A stretch of 22,279 nt of DNA from SIG575 sp045632485 (GTDB lineage: Bacteria; Bacillota; Clostridia; Oscillospirales; Acutalibacteraceae), in the NCBI GenBank assembly GCA_045632485.1, contig JAZQWT010000126.1, positions 1 to 22,279 on the forward strand, in the 5' to 3' direction. The notes under the pieces were generated by a model. That model saw only the letters and a program-made list of their open reading frames with translations. It was not told the DNA's origin and did not search any database. The position numbers and the translations under genes are program-made. This document shows positions 1 to 9,800 of the stretch, one piece after another. Position 1 is the first letter of the stretch; every line of letters begins with the position of its first letter.

Positions 1-97
1 GACATCTAATACAGCAAATGTAGAAGGTACAATGGTAGTAACACTTGCAGACGGCACAGTTTACGAATACAACGTAATCTTTGACCTTGGTCTTTGA
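1..97 (+). CDS. C-terminal fragment of an unidentified protein
   Basis: Only the last 31 codons and a TGA stop are present; the reading frame starts at base 2 and the gene is cut by the window edge. The tail contains GTMVVTLADG followed by a Tyr/Val/Phe-rich beta strand and ends ...FDLGL. This resembles the small beta domain just before the dockerin of the large secreted protein at 6826-11103, which has GTMIQF, then a TG turn and TYTVLVFGD. It may therefore be the end of another extracellular protein of that type, here without a dockerin. That link is inferred from a very short stretch. A strong terminator follows 45 bases downstream. Confidence 0.6.
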   Translation, partial: TSNTANVEGTMVVTLADGTVYEYNVIFDLGL

Positions 98-141
98 TTC
101 TCACACAAGGAACTTAAACTTAATATTTAATTCCTGAAAAA

Positions 142-180
142 AGAGGCAGATACCGTGTTGGTATCTGCCTCTGATTTTTA
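142..180. terminator. bidirectional intrinsic terminator
   Basis: A perfect 13-bp stem (142-154 pairing with 160-172) encloses a 5-base loop. On the plus strand it is followed by a T-rich stretch (GATTTTTATT) and ends the cut-off upstream gene. Read on the minus strand the stem is followed by six T residues, so it also terminates the convergent transporter gene. Confidence 0.9.
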
Positions 181-238
181 TTGAGTTTTATTAATCACAA
201 TAGATCACGTTTTGGAAATTTATTTTTGTGTGTTCAGA

Positions 239-1135
239 TTATTTTTTATCTTTATTTATTGCAAGCAGTATAATTGAAAAAAGGATACAGCCTATTGCGA
301 GAAAAGCAGTGAGTGACGGTCTTTCATTAAAAAAGATAAATCCGATAATTGTTGCTGAAATGGGTTCGATGGATGCAATTATTGATGCTTTTGCAGGGGT
401 GAGTTTCTTAAGACCATATGTATAAAGGATGTAAGGGATGACGGTGCTGGTCAGTGCAAAAAGAATGTAAATTCCAAAATCTTTTCCGCTTTTAAAAATG
501 ACAGAGGTCATAATACTCCAATCAGTTACAGGTATCAGAGCAACTGTTGCAACAAGGAAAGTGTAAAAAGTTATTGTAAGTGAATTATACTCTTTATTAA
601 GAGCTGCTCTTGAAAAAATTGAATAAAGAGCATAACCAAGACCTGCACCGAGACCTGTTAAAATTCCTTCTGCGGAAATAGATGTGTTTGTTCCTGCTAT
701 ACCGCTGACCAATGCACAACCCAGCATGGCAAGGAGTAGTGCACTTATTTTTTGTACCGTAATTTTCTCTTTAAAAACTACTGCTGAAATCAGCATTACT
801 ATAGCAGGTGCAGTGTATAAAAGAATTGCCGCAACTGAAAGTGATGTGATGTTCATACACCTGAAGTAACAGTAATTGAAAAAAACAATACTGCAAAGAC
901 CTGTGCCGATAAAACACCAGATATCACGCAGCTTTATTTTCAAAAGATTTCTTTTGAAAATCAGCAGAAATATAAGCATTATGAGTGTGGTCAGTGAGGC
1001 TCTGGCAGTAACAATCTGCATTGAAGAAAGGTCAGCGGAAAAAGGTCTTATAAAAAGTCCGATCGACCCCCACAGAATACCGGAGACAGTAACGAGTGTT
1101 GCACCCAGAATATTCTGAAGACTTTTATTTTTCAT
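239..1135 (-). CDS. EamA/DMT-superfamily transporter
   Basis: A 298-aa integral membrane protein of the drug/metabolite transporter superfamily, with the usual length for two EamA halves. About ten hydrophobic segments are visible. The first half opens with a GILWGSIGLFIRP segment, typical of these exporters, and the second half has ATIIGFIFFNERPSL, the characteristic loop and last helices of an EamA repeat. Family members export amino acids, metabolites or nucleotide-derived compounds; the substrate cannot be read from sequence. The start is supported by an AAGGTGA ribosome binding site (complement of 1143-1149), seven bases before the ATG. The gene is monocistronic, divergent from lon, with its own consensus promoter and a shared terminator at 142-180. 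Confidence 0.85.
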   Translation of the reverse strand: MKNKSLQNILGATLVTVSGILWGSIGLFIRPFSADLSSMQIVTARASLTTLIMLIFLLIFKRNLLKIKLRDIWCFIGTGLCSIVFFNYCYFRCMNITSLSVAAILLYTAPAIVMLISAVVFKEKITVQKISALLLAMLGCALVSGIAGTNTSISAEGILTGLGAGLGYALYSIFSRAALNKEYNSLTITFYTFLVATVALIPVTDWSIMTSVIFKSGKDFGIYILFALTSTVIPYILYTYGLKKLTPAKASIIASIEPISATIIGFIFFNERPSLTAFLAIGCILFSIILLAINKDKK

Positions 1136-1153
1136 TTGTTAATCACCTTGTAA

Positions 1154-1182
1154 ATGATACCACCTGAAAGACATAGTGTCAA
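1154..1182 (-). promoter_or_regulatory. sigma-A promoter of the EamA transporter
   Basis: On the minus strand TTGACA (1182-1177), a 17-base spacer and TATCAT (1159-1154) match the sigma-A consensus closely. The predicted transcription start (near 1147) falls within the ribosome binding site, so the leader would be only about a dozen bases. Confidence 0.75.
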
Positions 1183-1258
1183 TGTTGGAAAAGTAAAAAT
1201 TACGTTAAAAGTTTCAAATTATTTTACAGTAATTCAAATATTTACTGCATTATTATCA

Positions 1259-1287
1259 TTGACGAAAAGCCTTGTTTCATTTATAAT
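1259..1287 (+). promoter_or_regulatory. sigma-A promoter of the lon-ysxC-lysA operon
   Basis: TTGACG (1259-1264), a 17-base spacer and a perfect TATAAT (1282-1287) lie directly upstream of lon. The start point would be near 1294, giving a leader of about 20 bases that holds only the GTGGAGGA ribosome binding site at 1297-1304. No CtsR or CIRCE heat-shock operator is recognisable nearby. Confidence 0.85.
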
Positions 1288-1312
1288 ATCTTCATAGTGG
1301 AGGATTAAGATT

Positions 1313-3727
1313 ATGGAAAACGTATTATTTGATGTAATGCCCGTTGTGGCACTCAGGGGATTAGTTATTTTCCCCGAAGAAAAACTGCACTTTGAAGTAG
1401 GTAGAAAAAAATCTATTGCAGCACTTAAAGCAGCTATGGCAAACGGCCGTGAAATATTTCTTGTTGCACAGAAAAGCGTTTCAATTGAGGAACCCACACC
1501 CTCTGATCTTTTCAGAATCGGTGTTGTGGCTTCAGTTCAGCAGGTTACAAAAATCCCCAATTCAGATAATGTCCGTGTAACCGTTAACGGAATGTACAGA
1601 GCAGAAATTGCAGAGATGATTTCACAGAAACCTTACCTTGAGGCATCTGTAAAACTTACCCGTAGCCATAAAATCAAAGAAGATGAAAAAGATTATGTGA
1701 ATGCACTTACACGTCAACTTAAAGATATTTTTGAAGAATATGCTCAGGCAGCACCAAGACTTGCTCCTGATGTTCTTCTCGGCGTTATTGATGAAAAAAA
1801 TCCCGGCAGACTTGCTGATTATATTGCCGGAAATATTATGATTGAGTATGAACAGAGATATGAAATCCTCAAAGAACTCAACATTGCAAACAGACTTATG
1901 AAGTGCTGTGTAATGCTTAAAAGTGAAATTGAACTTTTCAATCTTGAAGAAAAAATTCAGTCAGTTGTTCAGGAGAGAATTGATAAAAATCAGAAAGAGT
2001 ATTTTCTCCGTGAACAGATGAGAGCAATCTCGGAAGAATTAGGCGAAGGTAAAACAGTTGAAGACGAAATTCTTTCATTCCGTGACAGAATAAGAGCAAT
2101 TGGTCTTGAAGAAGCACATGAGAAAAAACTTCTCGATGAATGTTCAAGGCTTGAAAAAATGTCACCTACATCACCTGAGGCAACAGTTTCACGTTCTTAT
2201 CTTATGACAGTTTTGAATATGCCCTGGAATATCAGGACAGAAGATAAGCTTGATTTGAAAAACGCACAGAAAGTTTTAGACCGCGACCATTACGGACTCA
2301 AAAAGGTTAAAGAACGAATTGTTGAAATGCTGGCGGTAAGAAAACTCAACCCTGATATAAACGGGCAGATTATCTGCCTTGTAGGCCCTCCCGGTGTGGG
2401 TAAAACCTCTGTTGCACGTTCAGTTGCAGAGGCCATGGGTAGAAAATATGTGAGAATTTCTCTTGGTGGTGTCCACGATGAAGCTGAAATAAGAGGTCAT
2501 AGAAAAACCTACATCGGTTCCATGCCCGGCAGAATTATGGCAGCCATGGAGCAGGCAAAAAGTTCAAACCCTCTCATGCTTCTTGATGAAATTGACAAAT
2601 TAGGCTCCGATTATAAGGGCGACCCGTCATCTGCACTTCTTGAGGTGCTTGATGCAGAGCAGAACTTTGCTTTCTGCGACCATTACCTTGAAGTACCTTT
2701 TGATTTAAGTAAGGTTCTTTTTATTACAACAGCAAATGATAAATATTCCATCCCTGCACCACTTCTTGACAGAATGGAAGTCATTGAACTCGGCAGTTAC
2801 ACTCACGAAGAAAAATTCAATATTGCAAAAAAACATCTTCTTCCCAAACAGCGTAAAGAACATGGTATTTCTGCAAATTTGCTGAGAATTACTGACAATG
2901 CTCTGCACGAAATTATCGACGGTTATACACGTGAAGCAGGAGTACGTCGTCTTGAAAAACAGATTGCGGCAATCTGCAGAAAAACTGCGTTCAGACTTGA
3001 CGAAGAAAACAAACGCGTTACTGTTAAACCCGCTGATCTTGAGGAAATGCTCGGTTCCAGAAAATACAAGGACGAAAAGCTTTCAGATAAAAATGAAATC
3101 GGTGTTGTGAACGGTCTTGCATGGACAAGTGTGGGCGGTGAAATGTTACAGGTTGAAGTTGCAGTCCTTGAGGGTAAAGGCGAAATCAAACTTACAGGCT
3201 CTCTCGGCGATGTTATGAAAGAATCTGCACAGGCGGCAGTAAGCTTCATTCGTTCAAAAACAAAAGAATATGATATAGACGAAGATTTTTATAAAACAAA
3301 AGACATTCATCTTCATTTTCCTGCAGGTGCTGTACCTAAAGACGGTCCCTCTGCAGGTGTGACAATTGCCACAGCGCTTCTTTCTGCACTTACAGATACT
3401 CCTGTACGTTGCGATGTTGCGATGACAGGTGAAATTTCCTTAAGAGGTAAAGTTCTTCCTATCGGCGGCTTGCGCGAAAAGACAATGGCGGCCTACCGTC
3501 ATGGTGTTAAAACTGTTATTATACCTGAAGAAAACAAATCAGACCTTGATGAGGTTGAAGATGTTGTGAAAGAAAATATACGTTTTGTTCTTGCAAACAG
3601 TTTGGAAACAGTTTTTGAAAATGCACTTTGTGAAAAGAAAGAAAAGAAGACTTCTGTAAAAAAGGAAACAGAAAGAAAAATTATATCAGACACAACGATA
3701 ACATCAAGGAGGAGAAGTAATGCTTAA
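1313..3727 (+). CDS. lon: ATP-dependent Lon protease (LonA, S16)
   Basis: An 804-aa ATP-dependent serine protease that unfolds and degrades damaged and regulatory proteins in the cytoplasm as a hexamer; length is normal for LonA. The N-terminal substrate-binding domain begins MPVVALRGLVIFPE, followed by a coiled-coil region around residues 190-260. The AAA+ module has Walker A GPPGVGKTS (residues 358-366) and Walker B MLLDEID. The C-terminal protease domain has the KDGPSAG motif with catalytic Ser680, and Lys723 in GGLREKTMAA completes the Ser-Lys dyad. The C-terminus ends in a basic, lysine-rich tail. GTGGAGGA about nine bases upstream fixes the start. Its last 8 bases overlap ysxC, a common lon-ysxC arrangement in Firmicutes. 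Confidence 0.97.
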   Translation: MENVLFDVMPVVALRGLVIFPEEKLHFEVGRKKSIAALKAAMANGREIFLVAQKSVSIEEPTPSDLFRIGVVASVQQVTKIPNSDNVRVTVNGMYRAEIAEMISQKPYLEASVKLTRSHKIKEDEKDYVNALTRQLKDIFEEYAQAAPRLAPDVLLGVIDEKNPGRLADYIAGNIMIEYEQRYEILKELNIANRLMKCCVMLKSEIELFNLEEKIQSVVQERIDKNQKEYFLREQMRAISEELGEGKTVEDEILSFRDRIRAIGLEEAHEKKLLDECSRLEKMSPTSPEATVSRSYLMTVLNMPWNIRTEDKLDLKNAQKVLDRDHYGLKKVKERIVEMLAVRKLNPDINGQIICLVGPPGVGKTSVARSVAEAMGRKYVRISLGGVHDEAEIRGHRKTYIGSMPGRIMAAMEQAKSSNPLMLLDEIDKLGSDYKGDPSSALLEVLDAEQNFAFCDHYLEVPFDLSKVLFITTANDKYSIPAPLLDRMEVIELGSYTHEEKFNIAKKHLLPKQRKEHGISANLLRITDNALHEIIDGYTREAGVRRLEKQIAAICRKTAFRLDEENKRVTVKPADLEEMLGSRKYKDEKLSDKNEIGVVNGLAWTSVGGEMLQVEVAVLEGKGEIKLTGSLGDVMKESAQAAVSFIRSKTKEYDIDEDFYKTKDIHLHFPAGAVPKDGPSAGVTIATALLSALTDTPVRCDVAMTGEISLRGKVLPIGGLREKTMAAYRHGVKTVIIPEENKSDLDEVEDVVKENIRFVLANSLETVFENALCEKKEKKTSVKKETERKIISDTTITSRRRSNA

Positions 3728-4316
3728 ATTTGAAAAATCAGATTATGCTGCATCTTACGGTACATTCAAACAGTTGCCCCCGTCAACAAAGGCGGAAATT
3801 GCATTTGCAGGCCGTTCAAATGTAGGTAAAAGTTCTCTCCTCAACAAAATTCTTAACAGAAAGGGTTTAGCACGTGTAAGTTCTGTGCCCGGAAAAACTG
3901 TTACAATCAATTTTTATAATGTTGACGATATTTATTTTACCGATTTGCCCGGTTACGGCTATGCGAAAGTTTCCGACAACGAGAAAAAACGCTGGGCAGA
4001 TTTAATGGAAGGCTATTTTGCATCGGGTAGAAATATTAAACTTGTGGTAGTGCTTACAGATATGAGAAGAAGCATCACAAAAGACGATGTGAATATGATT
4101 GAATATCTTGCACATAACAATTTCAATTTTGCAGTTGTTATGACGAAGAGCGATAAACTCAACAAAACAGAATACGCAAAACGCCTTGAAGAAATAAAAA
4201 CAGAACTTGAAGGATTCAATCCTGTTGCAGTTATTCCCTTTTCATCATTGAACGGTGACGGCAGAGATGAACTGAGAAAAGTAATTGACGAGTCGGTTGC
4301 GGAAAGGATAGATTAA
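3720..4316 (+). CDS. ysxC: ribosome biogenesis GTPase YsxC/EngB
   Basis: A 198-aa TRAFAC-class GTPase needed for assembly of the large ribosomal subunit. The G motifs are clear: G1 GRSNVGKSS (residues 31-39), G3 DLPGYG (75-80) and G4 TKSD (142-145), with a G5-like SSLNGDG near the C-terminus. It is a single-domain protein of typical EngB length with no extensions. AAGGAGG at 3706-3712, inside the 3' end of lon, sits seven bases before the ATG, and the start overlaps the lon stop region by 8 bases, so translation is probably coupled. It is followed after one base by lysA. The symbols engB and yihA are also used for this family. Confidence 0.96.
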   Translation: MLKFEKSDYAASYGTFKQLPPSTKAEIAFAGRSNVGKSSLLNKILNRKGLARVSSVPGKTVTINFYNVDDIYFTDLPGYGYAKVSDNEKKRWADLMEGYFASGRNIKLVVVLTDMRRSITKDDVNMIEYLAHNNFNFAVVMTKSDKLNKTEYAKRLEEIKTELEGFNPVAVIPFSSLNGDGRDELRKVIDESVAERID

Positions 4317-4317
4317 A

Positions 4318-5616
4318 ATGTTTATTTCAGAAAGTTTAGGTGTTAACGAGAAAGGACACCTTACATTCGGCGGTCATGATACAGTTGACCTTGCGAAAAA
4401 ATACAGAACACCTGTTTATATTATGGACGAAGTTCTCATAAGAAAAAATTGCCGTAAATTCGTTACATCAATGAATGAAAATTACGACTCAAACGGCAGA
4501 GTTATTTATGCATCAAAAGCTTTTTCGTGTAAAGCTATGTATAAAATTATCAATGAGGAAAATATGGGCATTGATGTTGTTTCGGGCGGGGAGATCTATA
4601 CTGCAATGCAGGCAGGCTTCCCTATGGAAAAAGCATATTTTCACGGAAGTAATAAATCATACGACGAGCTCGAGTTTGCAGTAAAAAGCGGCGTTGGCAG
4701 AATTATGGTTGATAATCTTCTTGAACTCGAAATGCTCAAGGATATTGCAGAAAAAACAGGTACGGTTGTCAATGTAATCGTAAGAGTGAAGCCCGGCATC
4801 GAAGCAGAAACTCATTCTTTTATTATGACAGGTCAGGTTGACTCCAAATTCGGTCTCGATATTGATACCGGTGATGCAATGCAGGCTATAAAAACTGCAC
4901 TTGATTCAGACGGAATCAATTTCAAAGGTATTCATTGTCATATCGGGTCACAGATTTTTGAGGTTTCATCTTTTGAACATGCGGCAAAAGTTATGGTGGG
5001 CATAATTAAAGATATCAAGGATGAAACAGGTTATGAGGTTGAAGAGCTTGATATCGGCGGCGGTTTCGGAATCAGATATATAGAGGAACATAAACCGGCA
5101 CCCTTCAGCGAATATATGAAGAGGGTTTCTGTAGTTATTAAAGAAGAATGTGCAAAAAATGATCTTAAAACCCCATTTGTAATTATTGAACCGGGCAGAT
5201 CAATTGTTGCCGAAGCAGGCATTACTCTTTATACTGTAGGTGCAATCAAAACTATTCCCGATGTGAGAACTTATGTTTCGATTGACGGTGGTATGTGCGA
5301 TAACCCCAGATACATTCTTTATCAGTCAAAATATACTGCAGTTATTGCAAATAAAATAAACGAGAAAGCAGATTTCCTCGCAACAATCGCAGGTAAGTGC
5401 TGTGAAAGCGGAGATATGATTCAGAAAGATACGTATATCCAGACTCCTGAAACAGGCGATATTATGGCTGTGCTTTCAACAGGTGCTTATAACTATTCTA
5501 TGTCTTCAAACTATAACAGAAATCCCCGTCCGGCAGTAGTGATGCTTAATGGTGATGAGGAAAGAATCGTTATAAAAGCAGAAACATACGAAGATTTAAT
5601 AAGAAACGATATGTAA
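4318..5616 (+). CDS. lysA: diaminopimelate decarboxylase
   Basis: A 432-aa PLP enzyme that decarboxylates meso-diaminopimelate to L-lysine, the last step of lysine biosynthesis, in the cytoplasm. The fold-III alanine-racemase-like barrel carries the PLP lysine in YASKAF (Lys67), the HCHIGSQ motif (206-212), a glycine-rich DIGGGFG phosphate-binding loop, EPGRS (291-295) and the C-terminal CES motif with catalytic Cys362-Glu363, contributed to the neighbouring subunit of the dimer. Ornithine/arginine decarboxylases of the same fold are alternatives, but the EPGRS and CES spacing and the length fit LysA best. It starts one base after the ysxC stop with AAAGGA upstream, so it is the third gene of the lon operon, an unusual place for a lysine gene. 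Confidence 0.93.
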   Translation: MFISESLGVNEKGHLTFGGHDTVDLAKKYRTPVYIMDEVLIRKNCRKFVTSMNENYDSNGRVIYASKAFSCKAMYKIINEENMGIDVVSGGEIYTAMQAGFPMEKAYFHGSNKSYDELEFAVKSGVGRIMVDNLLELEMLKDIAEKTGTVVNVIVRVKPGIEAETHSFIMTGQVDSKFGLDIDTGDAMQAIKTALDSDGINFKGIHCHIGSQIFEVSSFEHAAKVMVGIIKDIKDETGYEVEELDIGGGFGIRYIEEHKPAPFSEYMKRVSVVIKEECAKNDLKTPFVIIEPGRSIVAEAGITLYTVGAIKTIPDVRTYVSIDGGMCDNPRYILYQSKYTAVIANKINEKADFLATIAGKCCESGDMIQKDTYIQTPETGDIMAVLSTGAYNYSMSSNYNRNPRPAVVMLNGDEERIVIKAETYEDLIRNDM

Positions 5617-5624
5617 TAAACAGC

Positions 5625-5650
5625 AGGGGACGATGGAGACATCGGCCCCT
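5625..5650 (+). other. GC-rich hairpin with GNRA-type tetraloop
   Basis: Just after the lysA stop, AGGGGACGATG (5625-5635) pairs with CATCGGCCCCT (5640-5650) with one A-G mismatch and a GAGA loop. There is no proper T-run after it, so it is a poor intrinsic terminator. It may be an mRNA processing or stability element, or a fragment of a dispersed repeat. It lies 48 bases before the next start codon, so lysA and the methyltransferase could still be cotranscribed. Confidence 0.55.
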
Positions 5651-5686
5651 TTGAAACATTCATAAACGGTTTTAAATATTATGAGT

Positions 5687-5694
5687 GAGGTGAT
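5687..5694 (+). promoter_or_regulatory. ribosome binding site that decides the methyltransferase start
   Basis: GAGGTGAT lies four bases before the ATG at 5699. An upstream in-frame ATG at 5681 has no ribosome binding site and would put this signal inside the coding region, so 5699 is preferred. Confidence 0.75.
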
Positions 5695-5698
5695 ACGA

Positions 5699-6511
5699 AT
5701 GGCATACTTCCTTTGTCCTGTCTGTGGTGAAAAACTGACTGAACTTGAAAAAGGTGCAGTTTGTGTAAACAGACATTCTTTTGATAAAGCGAAAAGCGGT
5801 TATATAAATCTTCTTCCCAATAATCTCCCCAAAGGTAACCATGGTGATAACAAAATTATGGTAAAAGCAAGACACGATTTTCTGGAAAAAGGTTATTATA
5901 TCCCTTTGCGTGATGAACTTTGCAAAGTGATTAAAAAATATGCCTATGAAAAATCAGTTGTTCTCGATGCAGGCTGCGGGGAAGGCTTTTACACTAAAGG
6001 TGTTACGGAATCTCTGCCTGACTGTGAGATGTTTGCCGTTGATATTTCAAAAGATGCTATGAAAATTACTGCCAGATGTGACAAAAAAATCAAATCCGCT
6101 GCTGCAAGTGTTTTTCATCTTCCTATAGAAACTGAAAGTATAGATATCTGTTATTCTGTTTTTTCTCCCCTTTGTGAAAGTGAGTTTGAAAGAGTTTTAA
6201 AGAAAAACGGTTATTTTATATATGTAATTCCTGCTGAAAACCATCTCTGGAGTCTGAAAAAAGCAGTTTATGATGAGCCTTATAAAAACTCAGTAAAACC
6301 GTACGAAATGGAAAACTTTACTTTCATTGAAAAAGTAAATGTTGATGGTGTTATGAAAATGGAAAATGCAGAAGATGTACTTAATTTGTTTATGATGACA
6401 CCGTATTATTATAAAACGTCAGAAGAAGATACAAAGAAACTTCTTTCCTCTCCTCCTGAAGAAATTGAGTATTCTTTTGAAATTCTTGTTTTCGGGCTGT
6501 CACCGATGTGA
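5699..6511 (+). CDS. RlmA-type 23S rRNA (guanine-N1)-methyltransferase
   Basis: A 270-aa SAM-dependent methyltransferase of the RlmA family, which methylates guanine N1 in helix 35 of 23S rRNA (G745 or G748 depending on subtype). The N-terminus has the expected zinc-binding module with Cys6, Cys9, Cys22 and His26 (CPVCG then CVNRHSFD), followed by the family signature SGYINLLP. The Rossmann methyltransferase domain has motif I VLDAGCGEGFY (residues 88-98) and a VDIS acidic-loop region. Which subtype (RlmAI G745 or RlmAII G748) cannot be decided here. The Gram-positive context suggests a YxjB/TlrB-like protein. The gene follows lysA by 82 bases and ends before the terminator at 6585. Confidence 0.85.
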   Translation: MAYFLCPVCGEKLTELEKGAVCVNRHSFDKAKSGYINLLPNNLPKGNHGDNKIMVKARHDFLEKGYYIPLRDELCKVIKKYAYEKSVVLDAGCGEGFYTKGVTESLPDCEMFAVDISKDAMKITARCDKKIKSAAASVFHLPIETESIDICYSVFSPLCESEFERVLKKNGYFIYVIPAENHLWSLKKAVYDEPYKNSVKPYEMENFTFIEKVNVDGVMKMENAEDVLNLFMMTPYYYKTSEEDTKKLLSSPPEEIEYSFEILVFGLSPM

Positions 6512-6584
6512 GATTTATAATAATCTGTCAACATATTGGCCATAGGTAGTTTTTTATAATAAATTATAATTATTCTTAAAACAA

Positions 6585-6635
6585 AAATACGCAGGTTTCA
6601 GTTATAAAAACTAATCTGCGTATTTATTTATTTTG
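6585..6635 (+). terminator. intrinsic terminator after the methyltransferase
   Basis: AAATACGCAG (6585-6594) pairs perfectly with CTGCGTATTT (6616-6625). A second, inner 4-bp stem (6600-6603 with 6609-6612) extends the structure, and a T-rich run ATTTATTTTG follows. It closes the lon-to-methyltransferase transcription unit. Confidence 0.8.
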
Positions 6636-6666
6636 TACAAAATTTCAAGAAAATTTACCAAACCAC

Positions 6667-6695
6667 TTGATTAAAATTTGATTTTGCTATATAAT
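6667..6695 (+). promoter_or_regulatory. sigma-A promoter of the large secreted protein
   Basis: TTGATT (6667-6672), a 17-base spacer and a perfect TATAAT (6690-6695) lie in the 314-base gap 6512-6825, which otherwise holds only the preceding terminator and an A/T-rich leader. The predicted leader is about 125 bases and contains a short CCC-T6A-GGGG hairpin at about 6730-6745. I recognise no riboswitch. A GGCGGAG ribosome binding site precedes the ATG. Confidence 0.8.
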
Positions 6696-6825
6696 GACTA
6701 TGAGATTATATCTATAAGTGGATTAGTATACCCTTTTTTAGGGGAATTTCACTAAAAAGATAAAATCTACAAACTATTTCAAAATTTATTTTTCATTAAA
6801 ACTATATCGAAAGGCGGAGTATGTT

Positions 6826-9800
6826 ATGAAAAAGAAATTGTTATCTCTCTTGCTCGTAATTGCAGTGATGATGACGTCCGTTTCTATCGGATTCGGATCA
6901 ATCGTTGCTTCTGCGGGTGCAGCAGGAGGCGGTGTTGAAGGTATCAATGCGTTCAGCCTTGTGCAGAACTCAAACCCCACAGGTACTTCATTCAGCACCT
7001 CTATTACTATCAAGAGTAAAGCCTCAGGTTATCAGATTAAGGTGAATTCAATTTCAGCCGTAATCAGATTCACTCAGGATGAAAGCTCTACAATCGCAAC
7101 TGTTAACGTTGATTCATCTGCAATCGGTAAGGTTATCGGTACAGGCGGACAGAACTTCAACGTAACAGGTACTATCGGTGCGGGTCTTGCAGGTCTTATC
7201 CGTTATGAATGTAACTATGACCTTCTTGATTCAAACGGAACCGTTAAATATGCAGGTATGACAGGCTACGGCTATGGCGTAGTTTCAGCTAACGGCCAGC
7301 AGACAGGTGCTTTGGGCACAAACTCATCTGAGCCCTCAAAACCCGGCGACCGTTACTATTTCGGTCATTTCGATAGTATTAACTCACTTTATGTTCAGAC
7401 ACCCAGCATTGTTCTGACTTCTAACCAGGAAACATCATCAAATGCTATCGCAGGTGCCAGTTCAGTGGATAAATACTTCACTATTGAAGGTACTGCTCCC
7501 AACACTATCACCTTGAGAAATCTTCACTGGGATTACGTTGAAATGTACGGTTCAGGTGACGTTACAACAACATGGTTTGAAATGAACTCAATGCCTAACG
7601 GTTACTTCAACTTCAAGCTTTACTACGACGGTAGCCTTCACCAGAATGTTGAAATGTACTACAGAGCAGACGCACAGAAAAATGCTGCGCAGAATATTCT
7701 GAATCAGTACCTTGGCGAAGGCCGTGAAAAGAGCTACTACACAGCTGATTCATGGAATTCCTACCGTGATATTCTTGAATATACAGCTATCTGTGCTATG
7801 GCAATCCCCGGACCTAACAATGCCTTCAAGGTAGCTTGTAACTATGTTGACCAGGCAGCAGCAGGTGAACTTATGGCACAGGCTAAAGCAGGTCTTTCTC
7901 CCGTTAAAGCTGACTATACTGCTCTCAACGAAGCTTACAATGCTTTCGCAGCAGTTAAAGACAATACTGTAACAGTAAGAACTTATGACGGTGGCACATC
8001 TCTCGGCTCAACAACACTCCGTCTTTATGTTCAGTCATCAACAGATGCAGTTGTAAACTACAAAAATTCATGTAATATGAATCTTTACAGATACGACCAG
8101 CCTACAGTTGATAATTACACAGCAACTATCAAGTCTATGGTTGCAAACCTTACATACTCCGACGCCATTTATACATATCTTGATTTAGCTATTTCAGAAC
8201 ATGCAGGTAAAAAATCATCAGACTATACAAACACAACATGGGCAGCTTATGATGGTGCAGTAAACAACGCAAAAGCACTTTCACGCTCATTAAAGGCAAA
8301 CGAGCAGAGCAAGATTAACGAAGCTCTCAATGCTATCGTTTCTGCAAAGATTAACCTTAAATATGTTCAGGCTAACACAATCGCTCTTAATGAACAGATT
8401 GAAGCAGCTGATTCAATCTACACAGAGTATGATTCAGGCAAACTCCTTACAGCAATGGAAGGCTTTGATGAAGCATGGACAGCATTTGAAGCTGCTTACA
8501 AACAGGCAAACGCTGTAAAAGGTTATACAATCGATAAACAGGCTGAAGTTGATGCTGCTACAGATAAACTTGCAGAAACAGCCGGAATCCTTGCAAACTA
8601 CCGTCTTCTTGACACAACAGAACTTCAGAAAGTTCTCGCAAAAACTCCTGAATATGAGCAGTCAAAATACGTTGCTGAATCATACAACGCATGGTCTTCA
8701 CTTCGCGTTGAAGGTTACACCTTCCTTGCAAAATCTCAGGCAAACTACACAGGCGCAGACAGAAAGACATATGCTCACCTTAACGAAATGAACAGACTTA
8801 TCAAGCTCATTAATGATGCATACGAAGGTCTTGAAAAAGTTAAGGCTGATTTCACAGCACTCAACGCAGTTGTAGAACAGATTCCTGCAGAAGAAGTTCT
8901 CGCTCTTTACAAACCCGAAATCGTTGAAGCAATCAAAAATGTTGTTGCAACAATCGACTACGGTACAACATTCGATAAACAGGATGTAGTTGATGGTATT
9001 ACAGCAGACCTTACTGCTGCACTTGCAATGCTCACTGAAGAAAACTACAGAGACGCTGACTACTCAAAAGTAGAAGATGCAATTGCCGATGCAGGCAAAT
9101 ATAACAGAAACGAATACACAAACTTCTCAATCGTTGACGATGCTATCAATGCAGTTGTATATGGCAAAAAGATTGTAGAGCAGGAAACAGTTGACGGTTA
9201 CGCAACAGCAATCCGTGAAGCTATTAAAAACCTTGAATATGTTCTTGCTGATTACACAGAAGTAAATAAAGCAATAGAAGAAGCAGAAGCAGTTGTAGGT
9301 AAAGATAACTATGCTAACTACTACAGAGTTGAAGAAGCAATTGCTGCAGTTGACTGGAATGTAAGACTTAACGACCAGAAAATTGTTGACGGTTATGCAG
9401 CAGCAATCCGTGAAGCAATTTCAAGCCTCACACTTGCAGAAGCTGATTACTCAGGCGTAAGAGCTGCAATTGAAGAAGCAGAAGCTCTTGAACCCCTTTC
9501 AGATTTCAATAAAGACTTTATCGATGCTCTTGACCTTGCAATTTCAAAGGTTGAAGCAGGTTATACAAAAGACAGACAGGCAGAAGTAGACGCTATGGAA
9601 GCTGAAATCAGAGCAGTCCTTGCAACTGCAGAAGAAAATCTTCTTCCTGCTGACTACACAAAAGTAAACGTTGCCATCGCATTTGCAGAGGGCCACGTTG
9701 AATCAGAATACAGCAACTACCAGATTGTTAAAGATGCAATCAATGCTGTAAACTGGGATCTCAACTGCCGTCAGACAACAGAAATGCAGGCACAGATTGA

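Noticed and set aside
1183..1312. CtsR or HrcA/CIRCE operator at lon
   Set aside because: No recognisable CtsR heptad direct repeat or CIRCE 9-9-9 palindrome around the promoter.
6696..6825. Riboswitch in the leader of the secreted protein
   Set aside because: The only structure seen is a very short C/G hairpin; no known aptamer core motif such as that of the c-di-GMP class was found.
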